In this document: positions 15,717 to 24,545 of the stretch, in pieces | How positions within the stretch are numbered: position 1 is the first letter of the stretch | How the letters are laid out: every line of letters begins with the position of its first letter | Notes under the pieces: model-generated | Seen by the model: the letters and a program-made list of their open reading frames with translations, nothing else | What the model was told of the DNA's origin: nothing | Databases searched by the model: none | Source of the DNA: JACJVV01 sp964581515 | GTDB lineage: Archaea > Nanobdellota > Nanobdellia > Woesearchaeales > JACJVV01 | NCBI GenBank assembly: GCA_964581515.1 | Contig: CAZOOV010000004.1 | Span: 116,399 to 180,398 of the forward strand | Direction: 5' to 3' | Length of the DNA stretch: 64,000 bases | Program-made: the position numbers and the translations under genes

Positions 15717-16774
15717 TAGACAAAAAACAAATATACTTGATATTAACTGCAATTTCTATAATCATTTTTATCTCAGGATGTGGACAACCTCCTAAAAGAC
15801 CGCCTGAAGGATCTGATACAGAAGTATTTGGTATATATTCTGCAAATTTGGATGGAACAGATTTTAATGTAGTCCTTACTAACTCATATCAGGAAATGAC
15901 TCATGTCAGGGTTTCTCCAAATGGGCAGTGGATAACTTTCAGCAGATATAATAAGATTGTAAAGGATGATTGTGCAGAGATGCATACTGGTTCAGGATTG
16001 AATTATGAAGACACTGAAATTCTTATAATGAAAGCTGATGGTAGCAATGTAAAAACATTAATTCCATCTGAGAAAGGAAAGATAAATGTCAACAGCGATT
16101 GGGTAAATGATAAAGAACTTCTTTATCTGTACGGTGATGATGATGGAACTGAAATAAGAAGAATAATTCTCGATGATAATATGGATGTTGAGAAAGTTAA
16201 GAAAGTTAAGATACTTGATACTCTTATGCCTCTTGATCCTCACCAGGTGGACAATAAGATTGTCTTCCCTGCAGTCGATATATTGAAAGCTACACAAGGC
16301 ATATGGATGATTGATGATGGTGAGTTGAAGCAATTGACATTTCCAAAAAATGCTTCTGGGACTTATGTGACACGAGATGGCGCATATGATAATGATGTTA
16401 AGATATCTCCTGATGGCTCCAAGATCGCTTTCATGAGGTTTAATGCAGAAAGAGGAACATGGCATTTGTATGTTATGGACATCTCAACAGGGATTGAGCA
16501 GGATTTGTCTCTTGATCATATTCCATATGAAAGTTTTGCACTTGACGGATTGCCTCACTGGTCTCCAGATGGTTCGAAGATTATTTTTAGGCATTCTGAT
16601 TATGATGTTTTGACTAATAGCGAGATCTATACTGTAAATCCTGACGGAAGTGAAAGGGAGATAGTTGATGTGCCTTCAATTGCTGACGGTTATTATCAAT
16701 TAGGAGTTTCCTTCTATTCAAATGATAGGATATTATATCATGCAAAAATAATCAATGTCAAATGTGAAAAATGA
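15713..16774 (+). CDS. TolB-like beta-propeller lipoprotein
   Basis: 353 residues with a lipoprotein signal (IFISGCGQ, lipid Cys23). The mature part consists of PD40/WD40-like blades with the repeated pattern SPDGSKIAFMR..LYVMD, at about residues 60-80, 220-260 and 280-310. It is a surface-bound propeller, probably for protein or sugar binding, as in TolB and the PD40 proteins of archaea. It starts inside the regulator's stop codon and overlaps the next gene the same way, forming a three-gene operon. Confidence 0.8.
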   Translation: MIDKKQIYLILTAISIIIFISGCGQPPKRPPEGSDTEVFGIYSANLDGTDFNVVLTNSYQEMTHVRVSPNGQWITFSRYNKIVKDDCAEMHTGSGLNYEDTEILIMKADGSNVKTLIPSEKGKINVNSDWVNDKELLYLYGDDDGTEIRRIILDDNMDVEKVKKVKILDTLMPLDPHQVDNKIVFPAVDILKATQGIWMIDDGELKQLTFPKNASGTYVTRDGAYDNDVKISPDGSKIAFMRFNAERGTWHLYVMDISTGIEQDLSLDHIPYESFALDGLPHWSPDGSKIIFRHSDYDVLTNSEIYTVNPDGSEREIVDVPSIADGYYQLGVSFYSNDRILYHAKIINVKCEK

Positions 16775-17199
16775 AAGACTGGCTAAAATTCTATCTATTA
16801 GGAGTATTGTTCTGGTTTGTAGTGGACTTTACATGCACTCTCTTTCCTGATTATGAATCTTGGTTTGCTTTGATGCCTATAATTTTCATCTATTATTTTG
16901 GTGTGCCAATAATTAGCACAGCATTTGTATATAAATTCAAATGGAATGGTAAGAAATTATTAATTGCAACTATTATACTTGGAGCATTCTTAGAACTAGT
17001 CATGTTCAAGAATATTTTATTGTTGCAGTTTCCTTTAGCAATAATATTCTGGATAATTGCAATATCTATTTATTGTACACTTTGCTTTATTCCAAAATGG
17101 ATTGTAGAAAAAAAGCTAAAAAAGAACAAAAAATGGTTCATCATCATGTTTGCAATATGGTTATTCACATTCATAATGACAACCATACATCATATTTGA
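16771..17199 (+). CDS. Integral membrane protein, four to five helices
   Basis: 142 residues, almost entirely hydrophobic: segments at about 8-25, 33-55, 62-82, 86-108 and 121-140, with a lysine-rich loop (KKLKKNKK) before the last. No family is recognised. The ATGA overlap with the TolB-like lipoprotein suggests a functional pair at the cell surface. The end overlaps the convergent RecJ-like gene by 10 bases. Confidence 0.65.
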   Translation: MKDWLKFYLLGVLFWFVVDFTCTLFPDYESWFALMPIIFIYYFGVPIISTAFVYKFKWNGKKLLIATIILGAFLELVMFKNILLLQFPLAIIFWIIAISIYCTLCFIPKWIVEKKLKKNKKWFIIMFAIWLFTFIMTTIHHI

Positions 17200-18692
17200 G
17201 AAACATCAAGCCCTCTTATCTGCTGCTTGATGTTCTCCATCACAGAATGCAAGTGAGCAGATACGAACTTGATTGTTCCAGCACATTCATGTCCGCCACC
17301 ATCGACATTCGCTTCAGGTATGTCCTTCTGCAATTTCTTGATTATCTTTGCAATTGGCAGTACTGGCTTTGTTGCTCTAAGTATTATCATGTCTGAAAGA
17401 TGTCCAAGACTTATTACTGGCACGCTTTCTTTTCCGATTGCAACCTTGTCATGTATCATACCGATTACTTTTCCAGGTGTTGGATAAGTGAATCTTAAAG
17501 TGTACTTCTCAAGATCAATATGAGATAATGTTACTCCATTGATCTCTTGTGTCCGAAGATAAGGCAATGTGCTCTGCAATTGTGTTTCTACTCCTTTGTT
17601 AACTTCCTCATTTATGATATTTACAAATTCTGGTTTGTCAAACATCTCTTCATACACACCTTCTCCAGAATCAAATCTGAAATGATACGCTAGGAAGTCA
17701 ATTGCAATTACCATTTTGCCAAGTTCTTTTTTATTCTTTCCAGAATTTTTTATGTAGTTCTCAGCTTCTTGATTATCACATCTGTCTCCGATTGCAGATA
17801 TCGCTGGAAATAGTTTATTTTCAAACTTTCCATGTATCAATCTAGCTATCTCATAGCAAAGCATGCCTGCACTCAATTGTCCATCAAACCCATACATATA
17901 TGGATTGAGATGATCGAGTATAAACGGACATACTGAAGTCTTATCACCTTCATAATCTACTGGATTATGGTGGTCAACTACAATCACATCAAAGTTTAGT
18001 GTCTTGAGTGTCTTCATCGCAAGGATGTCTTCAGGTGTTGAACCGTTGTCAAGAACAAGTATCAATGGTTTTCCTTGATTATGTCCTTCAAGATATCTTT
18101 TTGTAAATCCCACATCGCGAAGCACATCTTTTATCTCATAGAACGGTGCTTTGCTTGGACTTCTGTACAAGTGATAAGAAGGATCTAGATTTATCTTCTT
18201 CATCAAAAGTTTGCATGCTTGCTCTATTGCAAGCCCTGACATTATTCCATCAGCATCTGCGTGATGTCTTATCAGTATCGGCTGATTCTGAAGTATTGCA
18301 TTTCTTATTCTTTTTGCAATCCTCATCATATGTGGTTTTAGAACATCAAATTTTTCTGATTTGATAGATAGTTCTCTTTCTCTCGGATTACTGTTACTTT
18401 CTATTATAGAATCAAAATCTTTTTCAGATTTATTTATTCTCTTTATTTCTATCTGGAGTTTTCCAGCTCTGCTCTCAGCGCGTCCTTCTAGATCTATGAC
18501 ATCGCCTGCATCAAAATCACATTGTTTGGTGACAGCTTCAATACTGCTAAAGCCATCGCTTACTATTAGTATAACTGGCCCAGGCTGAGTTCTTCTCATT
18601 ACCTTGACAGTTCCTTTAAAGAATACTCCATCATCTAATTCATTTATTTTATCTTTAGACCTAATAATGGGTCTATCTGTACTATTTTTCAT
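17190..18692 (-). CDS. DHH phosphoesterase, archaeal RecJ-like nuclease with OB fold
   Basis: 500 residues. The N-terminal OB-like domain (about 20-90) is followed by the DHH core: HHADADG (143-149), LDNGS (214-218), the DHH motif VVDHHNP (240-242) and a GDR motif. A DHHA1 domain with GGGHECAG is near the C terminus. This is the manganese-dependent 5'-3' exonuclease type related to RecJ and GINS-associated nuclease, active in DNA replication and repair or RNA turnover. Family is sure; the exact substrate is not. The start is a standard ATG about 120 bases below a palindromic CTTTATAAAG. Confidence 0.9.
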   Translation of the reverse strand: MKNSTDRPIIRSKDKINELDDGVFFKGTVKVMRRTQPGPVILIVSDGFSSIEAVTKQCDFDAGDVIDLEGRAESRAGKLQIEIKRINKSEKDFDSIIESNSNPRERELSIKSEKFDVLKPHMMRIAKRIRNAILQNQPILIRHHADADGIMSGLAIEQACKLLMKKINLDPSYHLYRSPSKAPFYEIKDVLRDVGFTKRYLEGHNQGKPLILVLDNGSTPEDILAMKTLKTLNFDVIVVDHHNPVDYEGDKTSVCPFILDHLNPYMYGFDGQLSAGMLCYEIARLIHGKFENKLFPAISAIGDRCDNQEAENYIKNSGKNKKELGKMVIAIDFLAYHFRFDSGEGVYEEMFDKPEFVNIINEEVNKGVETQLQSTLPYLRTQEINGVTLSHIDLEKYTLRFTYPTPGKVIGMIHDKVAIGKESVPVISLGHLSDMIILRATKPVLPIAKIIKKLQKDIPEANVDGGGHECAGTIKFVSAHLHSVMENIKQQIRGLDVSQI

Positions 18693-18875
18693 TTTTTAAA
18701 CCTCTGTAAGAAAACTTGTTTTTCTTGGAACTTATTTTCCAAAAGCAGCCTCTTATTAGACTGTGTGTTTTCTTCTCGTTAAGGTAAGGTAGTCATTTCC
18801 TCTTTATAAAGCTTTTGGTTGTTGTGATATTCCAGTAGTGAAATCTTTAAATACTTAGTTCGATTCCTATCGTCT
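18693..18875. promoter_or_regulatory. Divergent promoter region (RecJ-like / pseudo-receiver operon)
   Basis: Rightward: TTTAAATA at 18846-18853 stands 26 bases before the ATG at 18876, so that transcript is leaderless. Leftward: CTTTATAAAG (about 18800-18810) is the best TATA box but leaves a leader of nearly 90 bases. That leader contains two small inverted repeats (AAGAAAA-TTTTCTT type at 18711-18730, GGAA-TTCC type at 18729-18743). Confidence 0.4.
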
Positions 18876-19310
18876 ATGACAGACGATAATTTAGTAGAAG
18901 AACCTGTTAAACCAATTGTATTCTATATCGGTAAGCTTCTTTCTATAGAACATATACTAAGAACACTTCTTGAACCAGTATATGATCTTAGATTATGTGA
19001 TAATCCACAACCTAATTTGCGTTCTTCGATAGATTCGATTGTAACAGAAAACAATAGACCTGACATTTTTTTAGTGAATTATAAGTTACCTGCAGTCTCA
19101 GCATATTCTGTATTAAATTGGTTATATGAAAAAGAAGAAACAAGTAAATCGCCTGTTTTATTGACTTCCTTCACACCTTTCGATCAGATTCTTAAGGAAG
19201 AGGGAGGAGTTTTCCCAGAAAATCTAAGAGGATTTATTAGATGTGGTCAATACAGTTTAGCACTTGTTCCTATTATCTATGAGACTCTAAGGAGATATCC
19301 AGTAAAATGA
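18876..19310 (+). CDS. Degenerate receiver-domain protein (pseudo-receiver)
   Basis: 144 residues that follow the CheY-like alternation of strands and helices (IVFYIGK, PDIFLVNYKLP, SPVLLTSFT). The phospho-acceptor Asp is Asn68 and the conserved Lys is missing, so phosphorylation by a kinase is unlikely. Such domains work as binding modules. It is the first gene of a leaderless operon with two more genes (19307, 19614) joined by ATGA-type overlap or a one-base gap. Confidence 0.55.
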   Translation: MTDDNLVEEPVKPIVFYIGKLLSIEHILRTLLEPVYDLRLCDNPQPNLRSSIDSIVTENNRPDIFLVNYKLPAVSAYSVLNWLYEKEETSKSPVLLTSFTPFDQILKEEGGVFPENLRGFIRCGQYSLALVPIIYETLRRYPVK

Positions 19311-19612
19311 GCGACTTAAGAAAAGAATTAGGACTGAAAGTGCTTGTAGTTTCTTTTGACCATGGTGCAAACAACATAAATATCTCAGCGCTTGATACGA
19401 TCAAAGGTGATGTGAAGAAGATTCTTACAGAAGTAAAGCCAATGCCAAAAGAGACAAATCATGTCTATGTGACTGTTCATTCAAGTGGCGAGATTGGGTG
19501 CGGGATAGAGAGTTACGATGTCATGTACAGGAGAAGAGAAGGTCACAAAGGAAATAATTATTGGAAAGTCGATAAGCTTCTTGAATTGTATGAAAGAGTA
19601 ACGCCATGGTAA
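19307..19612 (+). CDS. Hypothetical protein in the pseudo-receiver operon
   Basis: 101 residues, no known family. It contains a possible beta-hairpin core (KVLVVSFDHG, VYVTVHSSGEIGCGIES) and a basic loop (YRRREGHKGNN). The start overlaps the stop of the pseudo-receiver gene and its stop is followed immediately by the next start, so the three are almost certainly co-translated. Confidence 0.55.
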   Translation: MSDLRKELGLKVLVVSFDHGANNINISALDTIKGDVKKILTEVKPMPKETNHVYVTVHSSGEIGCGIESYDVMYRRREGHKGNNYWKVDKLLELYERVTPW

Positions 19613-19613
19613 A

Positions 19614-20480
19614 ATGTTCTCAGAAAAAAAGGTCACTTACGGTCCTCATCAGTTTCCACGTTCTCCATTGAGGTTCATCAAATCGCATATGTTTGATGTA
19701 TGTATGGATCATCATCATATAAAAAATACATTGACAGATGCATTCAGCGACGACGATTTTCGTTCTCAGCTCTCGCTAGACTCTCAGCCTGTGAATCTTT
19801 CTTTCATAAATTACGGCAACACTGAATTAGTATATCTTGCAACCTCTGAAGATAAGAAGATGGCTGTGCTGATAAATCAGCCTCATATGCCAAAGGGTGT
19901 TGTCAGGGATGAATTTAGGAATCTTAATAAGGTATACAACCATGATCCGACAAGAGCAGTTGAGCCTTATGCATTCTTCTCAAACGGCACGCATGAATTA
20001 TACGCTTGTGAATATTTTGACAAGGCGATGTGTATCTATAATGGCAATGACAGGCCGTGGGGTGTATTTGATCCTGTGCCTACTTATCATTATGAAAGTT
20101 TTTCTTCGCCAGAAGTCGCTCACGCAATAGTATCATGTATGATTGGACTGCTTGTACATTATCATCATGATGGCAAAGGTCTTGCAAAGACGCAAATTGC
20201 AGGTGATGATTTCATCCTCACAAGGGATTTTGACAAGAAGGATCCAGCAACAGTTCTGCCGAACATGAAGCTGATATCTGCAAGAGCCTTCATTGATTGT
20301 TCTCTTGATGAATATGTTGATATTATAAGGGAAGAATTCAGGCAAGCGACAACATATGATGATTGGAAAGTTCGCCAAGGAAAAATTAAGGTAAATTGCA
20401 AGTCAAGGATACCTCTTTCTGAACAAGAGATTGAAGAAGGGATTGAGCTTGGCATGGATTTAAGAAAATCTAAACCTTAG
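19614..20480 (+). CDS. Hypothetical protein, possibly kinase-fold-like and inactive
   Basis: 288 residues. The pattern loosely follows an aminoglycoside-phosphotransferase-like kinase. A lysine-containing strand (EDKKMAVLINQ) comes early, then a hinge (LYACEYFD), a helix with HYHHDGKGLAKTQIAGDDFIL, and a following TRDFD. The usual HxD and DFG residues are not exactly conserved, so activity is doubtful. No other family fits. It begins one base after the previous stop. Placement beside a receiver that has lost its Asp suggests a non-canonical signalling or scaffold unit; this is inference. Confidence 0.4.
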   Translation: MFSEKKVTYGPHQFPRSPLRFIKSHMFDVCMDHHHIKNTLTDAFSDDDFRSQLSLDSQPVNLSFINYGNTELVYLATSEDKKMAVLINQPHMPKGVVRDEFRNLNKVYNHDPTRAVEPYAFFSNGTHELYACEYFDKAMCIYNGNDRPWGVFDPVPTYHYESFSSPEVAHAIVSCMIGLLVHYHHDGKGLAKTQIAGDDFILTRDFDKKDPATVLPNMKLISARAFIDCSLDEYVDIIREEFRQATTYDDWKVRQGKIKVNCKSRIPLSEQEIEEGIELGMDLRKSKP

Positions 20481-20547
20481 TAGTTGTAACTTATTAGTAG
20501 TAACAAACCGAAACACTTATAAACCCAGTTCTTATTCTTAATATAAA

Positions 20548-21519
20548 ATGTTTGAAAGTATAAGATTTCAATGGAATGCGCAATTGTGTTCAAATTATGT
20601 TAATCAGCTTGAAAGAATACTTAAATCTGGCGATGATGTTCTAATAAAGGACATATCAGAAAAAGCATTAAAACATGGTAGGCGGGCATTAGAACTTGGT
20701 GCGGTAATGGATAAGCCTGAGATCATGGTTCCTCTTAAAGATGTTCTAACTCATGTTGGGTCTATTTATGAACACATGCAACAAAAAGAAAGAGTCTCTG
20801 TTGAGAATGATCAATTAAGACAAACTGTTAAAAGACAATATGTTCAGTTAGGTGCTCAAATGAAAGTCACAGGTGCTGGAAAACCTGAAGATTTCATTGC
20901 AGATAGGATGGTTGATATGTACCGTATTGCTACGGACAGATTGGATAGTTCTCCTGAAGTCTTAAAAATGATTTATATTGATAATGAAGATGCTCCTAAA
21001 CCATTGAGAGATGTTATTGGCCAATATGTAGATGGAAAGCTTACAAAAGATCAAGCTACTGAAAAATTAACTGAATTGAAATCCAGAACAGAACAATATG
21101 TAAGAGAACTCGGTGCAAATCCTGCTCAAGCTCAAAAACCAGTTGCAATGTGTTATGGTCAGCAAGGTTTAGAAGATAAATTAAAATCAGAAATAGTTGC
21201 TGACTCTATGGGTGATGACGGTACTGTTGACCAAAAACAATTATTTACAAATACTGCTGAAATAACAATGTATTCAACTTTCGCTAGATTAGCAAAACAA
21301 TTAGATGGAAGACAACCAACTTCTGAAGAATTAATTGATGCTCAAGTTGCAGCTTATAAGGCAACCCATGAATCTAATCCTACTCTTGGTTTTAAGAATG
21401 ATGCAGAATTTAATATCTGGATTGATAGGTTTGAACAAATGTTGAAGAGTAAAGGTGATTCATATCTACAAGTTGCACTTCCATTATATGATGCAGTAGT
21501 AGAAAGAATGGTTAAGTAA
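20548..21519 (+). CDS. Hypothetical all-helical protein
   Basis: 323 residues, predicted almost completely helical, Gln- and Lys-rich, with a likely coiled segment near residues 75-105 (EHMQQKERVSVENDQLRQ). No signal peptide or membrane segment, no known family. The promoter ACTTATAAACC lies about 28 bases before the ATG. The downstream gene (21530) starts 10 bases after its stop, so it is probably cotranscribed with an HExxH protein. Confidence 0.55.
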   Translation: MFESIRFQWNAQLCSNYVNQLERILKSGDDVLIKDISEKALKHGRRALELGAVMDKPEIMVPLKDVLTHVGSIYEHMQQKERVSVENDQLRQTVKRQYVQLGAQMKVTGAGKPEDFIADRMVDMYRIATDRLDSSPEVLKMIYIDNEDAPKPLRDVIGQYVDGKLTKDQATEKLTELKSRTEQYVRELGANPAQAQKPVAMCYGQQGLEDKLKSEIVADSMGDDGTVDQKQLFTNTAEITMYSTFARLAKQLDGRQPTSEELIDAQVAAYKATHESNPTLGFKNDAEFNIWIDRFEQMLKSKGDSYLQVALPLYDAVVERMVK

Positions 21520-21529
21520 AATATCTAAA

Positions 21530-22459
21530 ATGCCAGACATAAACATCTCATTCGTAAAGAAGCAGTTTGATCCTGTAGTAGTCATGCAAGAAGCATTCGA
21601 CGGCACTAATGATTATCATGAGCTTTTTCCAGGGATGTATAAGTTCCCAGATGCAGATGCTTTGCAGACAGATATTGTTGATAAGATTGAGTGGATGATG
21701 CAAAGGACTTCTGATAAGTTTGAAAATACTAGTGATATGGATATACAAGTGAGAGTGATGCCAAATCTTGGCAGTATGACTCTTGCTACATATGCTCCTT
21801 ACGAATCAACTGATGAAAAAGCATTGTTTGGAGTATCTTTCTGGGCTTTTGCAAAAGCATTCTATGGTGCTAAAGTAAGAGGCAGGATAGTGACCAATAC
21901 AAGGATAGCTAAATCTTTAGATCATGAGATGAGACATCATCTTGATGGTGCGTTGATAAGGGCAAGAATGAATCCTGATGCAACACCTTTTGCTTCATTT
22001 GAAGATTACTTTTGTGAACAGATTGCAGGCGCAAGAATGGAAGGATTTGCAGGCTATGATGGAAAGAAAGTAAAGGATCTCGAGCATGAATTGATAAGAA
22101 ATACAAGAACAGTAAAACATATATTTGATTATGTAGGAGAAAGAGTTCCATGTGATAATCCAAGCCAAGCTACTCGTGATATAGATGAACAGGTAATGAC
22201 ATTGAGTACAGCAAAGAGGGCATCACCTGATTTCACAGAATTCTCATCATATGAACAAGGGCGTATGATTATGGAAGTTGTTGCACAAGCACAAGGAATA
22301 GACAAGAAAGGATACTTAGGTTTCTTAAGGAAAATTGCAGGAATGCCTTTGACAGATTTCTATGATCTGTATTTCAAGAGTCTAGACAAGCTTGGCTTTG
22401 GAGAGAAACATCAGATCTATCCAAGACAACAGACACTGGATCTGGCTTTATTTTGTTAA
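21530..22459 (+). CDS. Putative zinc metallopeptidase, HExxH type
   Basis: 309 residues. HEMRH (132-136) in SLDHEMRHHLDG gives a zincin helix, and Glu171 in ARMEGFAGY is a likely third ligand. The same layout, HExxHH followed by an EGF tripeptide, is seen in the gene at 11375, though the rest differs and this one has no membrane segments. It is cotranscribed with the helical protein at 20548. The family is not recognised; the peptidase role rests on the motif. Confidence 0.5.
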   Translation: MPDINISFVKKQFDPVVVMQEAFDGTNDYHELFPGMYKFPDADALQTDIVDKIEWMMQRTSDKFENTSDMDIQVRVMPNLGSMTLATYAPYESTDEKALFGVSFWAFAKAFYGAKVRGRIVTNTRIAKSLDHEMRHHLDGALIRARMNPDATPFASFEDYFCEQIAGARMEGFAGYDGKKVKDLEHELIRNTRTVKHIFDYVGERVPCDNPSQATRDIDEQVMTLSTAKRASPDFTEFSSYEQGRMIMEVVAQAQGIDKKGYLGFLRKIAGMPLTDFYDLYFKSLDKLGFGEKHQIYPRQQTLDLALFC

Positions 22460-22491
22460 TTAATCCAACTCTTTAATTCAGACTATTTTAT

Positions 22492-24426
22492 TCAAATTCT
22501 TTCTTTCAGACTCTTTATCTTATTTCTTAGAAGTATTGCAGTCTCAAAATCAAGGTTATCAGCAGCAGTCTGCATCTCTTTTTCAAGATTCATGACAAAG
22601 TCAGGAATATCTTTTTTTGCAATATGTTTTGTATCTTTTACATCGACAATTTTTTCTTTTATCGCTTTTATTATTGTTTTTGGTGTGATGTTGTTTTCTT
22701 CATTATATTTTATCTGCATATTTCTTCTTCTATCTGTCTCTTTAAGGGCCTTCTTGATTGAGTCAGTCATTTTGTCAGCATAAAGCGTTACCCGTGAAGT
22801 AGAATTACGCGCAGCTCTTCCAATGATCTGTATCAAGCTTCTCTGGTCGCGAAGAAATCCTTCTTTATCTGCATCAAGTATTCCGATGAATCCTACTTCT
22901 GGAATATCAAGACCTTCTCTAAGCAGATTGATGCCAACAAGCACATCAAATTTGCCAAGACGTAGTTGTCTTATTATCTCGCTTCTCTCAAGAGTGTCAA
23001 TCTCACTGTGAAGATATCTTGTCTTGATTCCCTCTTCAGCAAGGAACTCAGTAAGCTCTTCAGCAAGCTTTTTTGTAAGTGTTGTAACAAGAACACGGTT
23101 CTTTCTCTTAATTGTATCTTTTATCTCTTCTTTCAAATCTTCAATCTGCCCTTTTATCGGTTTTATTGCAACTTCAGGATCAACGAGTCCAGTTGGTCTT
23201 ATGATTTGCTCAACAATCTGTTTTGATTTCTTGACTTCATAATCTCCTGGTGTTGCACTAACAAATATTGTCGTATTAGAATCAATATATTTTTCAAACT
23301 CAGGATATTTAAGTGGTCTGTTATCAAGAGCGCTAGGAAGTCTAAATCCATATTCAACAAGCGTGCTCTTTCTTGCGAAGTCGCCGTTGAACATACCATG
23401 TACTTGCGGTATTGACTGATGTGACTCATCAATCACTAGCATAAATTCTCCTTTAGGAAAGTAATCAAGCAGTGAGAATGGTTTTTCACCTGGTTTTCTG
23501 CCGTCAAAATATCTTGAGTAGTTCTCAATACCTTTGCAAAACCCAGTCTCTTCAATCATCTCTATATCATGCATTGTTTTTGTCTTTAGTCTATGCGCTT
23601 CTATCATATCGAGTTTAGGAAGTTGTTTTTCAAGATCTATTTTTATCTGTTCAATTGCTCCCTTTACTTTCTCTTCTGGCATCACAAAATGTCTTGCAGG
23701 AAACACATGCATGTATTTATATTCATCAATTACTTTCAAAGAGACTTTCTCAAGCTCAACAATCTTCTCAATCTCATCGCCAAACATCTCTACTCTTATG
23801 ATGTTTGCACCAAATCCTTGAATGAAATCAATTGTGTCTCCTTTTACTCGAAATCTTCCTGCGCTAAGTTCAATATCATTTCTTTCATATTGTATATCAA
23901 CAAGTTTTTTTAGAAATTCTTTCCTGTTTATCTTGTCTCCTTTCTTTATCTCAAAAGCAAGCTTATCATAGTCAGTTGGATTTCCTATGTTATATATGCA
24001 TGAGACAGAAGCGATGACAATTGTATCTTTCCTTGACATGAGTGATGCAGTAGCGCTAAGCCTCATCTGTTCAATCTTTGGATTTACTTGCGCGTCTTTT
24101 TCTATATATTGGTCTTTTGAAGGGATATAACTTTCGGGTTGGTAGTAATCATAGTAAGATACGAAATATTCCACCCTATTGTTAGGAAAAAGATCTCTTA
24201 TCTCATTATAAAGCTGAGTTGCAAGAGTCTTGTTATGTGCAAGGATAAGTGTTGGCTTGCCAATTGCTTCAATCACATTTGCAACAGTGAAAGTCTTACC
24301 GCTTCCAGTAACTCCTAAGAGTACTTGATTCTTCTGACCTTTCTTTATCCCCTCAACTAGTTTTTTTATTGCAGCAGGCTGTGATCCAGCTGGTTTAAAA
24401 TCACTCTTGAGTTTGAATTTATCCAT
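22492..24426 (-). CDS. uvrB: Excinuclease ABC subunit B
   Basis: Damage-verifying helicase of nucleotide excision repair. The 644 residues show Walker A GVTGSGKT (38-45), the beta-hairpin VSYYDYYQPE that clamps DNA, DEAD-like DESH, SATPGDYE, motif VI QIIGRAARN and the C-terminal UVR domain that contacts UvrC. Length is normal. It is last in the operon uvrA-uvrC-uvrB, separated from uvrC by a palindromic element. UvrABC in archaea is of bacterial origin and common in DPANN and mesophilic groups. Confidence 0.98.
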   Translation of the reverse strand: MDKFKLKSDFKPAGSQPAAIKKLVEGIKKGQKNQVLLGVTGSGKTFTVANVIEAIGKPTLILAHNKTLATQLYNEIRDLFPNNRVEYFVSYYDYYQPESYIPSKDQYIEKDAQVNPKIEQMRLSATASLMSRKDTIVIASVSCIYNIGNPTDYDKLAFEIKKGDKINRKEFLKKLVDIQYERNDIELSAGRFRVKGDTIDFIQGFGANIIRVEMFGDEIEKIVELEKVSLKVIDEYKYMHVFPARHFVMPEEKVKGAIEQIKIDLEKQLPKLDMIEAHRLKTKTMHDIEMIEETGFCKGIENYSRYFDGRKPGEKPFSLLDYFPKGEFMLVIDESHQSIPQVHGMFNGDFARKSTLVEYGFRLPSALDNRPLKYPEFEKYIDSNTTIFVSATPGDYEVKKSKQIVEQIIRPTGLVDPEVAIKPIKGQIEDLKEEIKDTIKRKNRVLVTTLTKKLAEELTEFLAEEGIKTRYLHSEIDTLERSEIIRQLRLGKFDVLVGINLLREGLDIPEVGFIGILDADKEGFLRDQRSLIQIIGRAARNSTSRVTLYADKMTDSIKKALKETDRRRNMQIKYNEENNITPKTIIKAIKEKIVDVKDTKHIAKKDIPDFVMNLEKEMQTAADNLDFETAILLRNKIKSLKERI

Positions 24427-24442
24427 TTTTCTTTTATGTTAT

Positions 24443-24526
24443 ATAGAAAGTCAGCTTTGCCTATTGAGGCGATAATTATCCGCTTTTGGATAATTATGAT
24501 TGTCGCCGTGCAAGCAGACTTTCTAT
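24443..24526 (-). repeat. Palindromic structured element, copy 1 (uvrC-uvrB gap)
   Basis: An 84-base element whose ends form a 10-base stem (ATAGAAAGTC with GACTTTCTAT). Inner matches follow: GCTTTGC opposite GCAAGC, GGCGA opposite TCGCC, then a perfect hairpin AATTATCC-loop-GGATAATT. The arms match copy 2 at 26157-26308 closely, but the centre differs. Where the outer stem differs from copy 2, the change is compensated (C-G here, T-A there). Confidence 0.75.
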
Positions 24527-24545
24527 GTATTTATTATCTGTTTTT

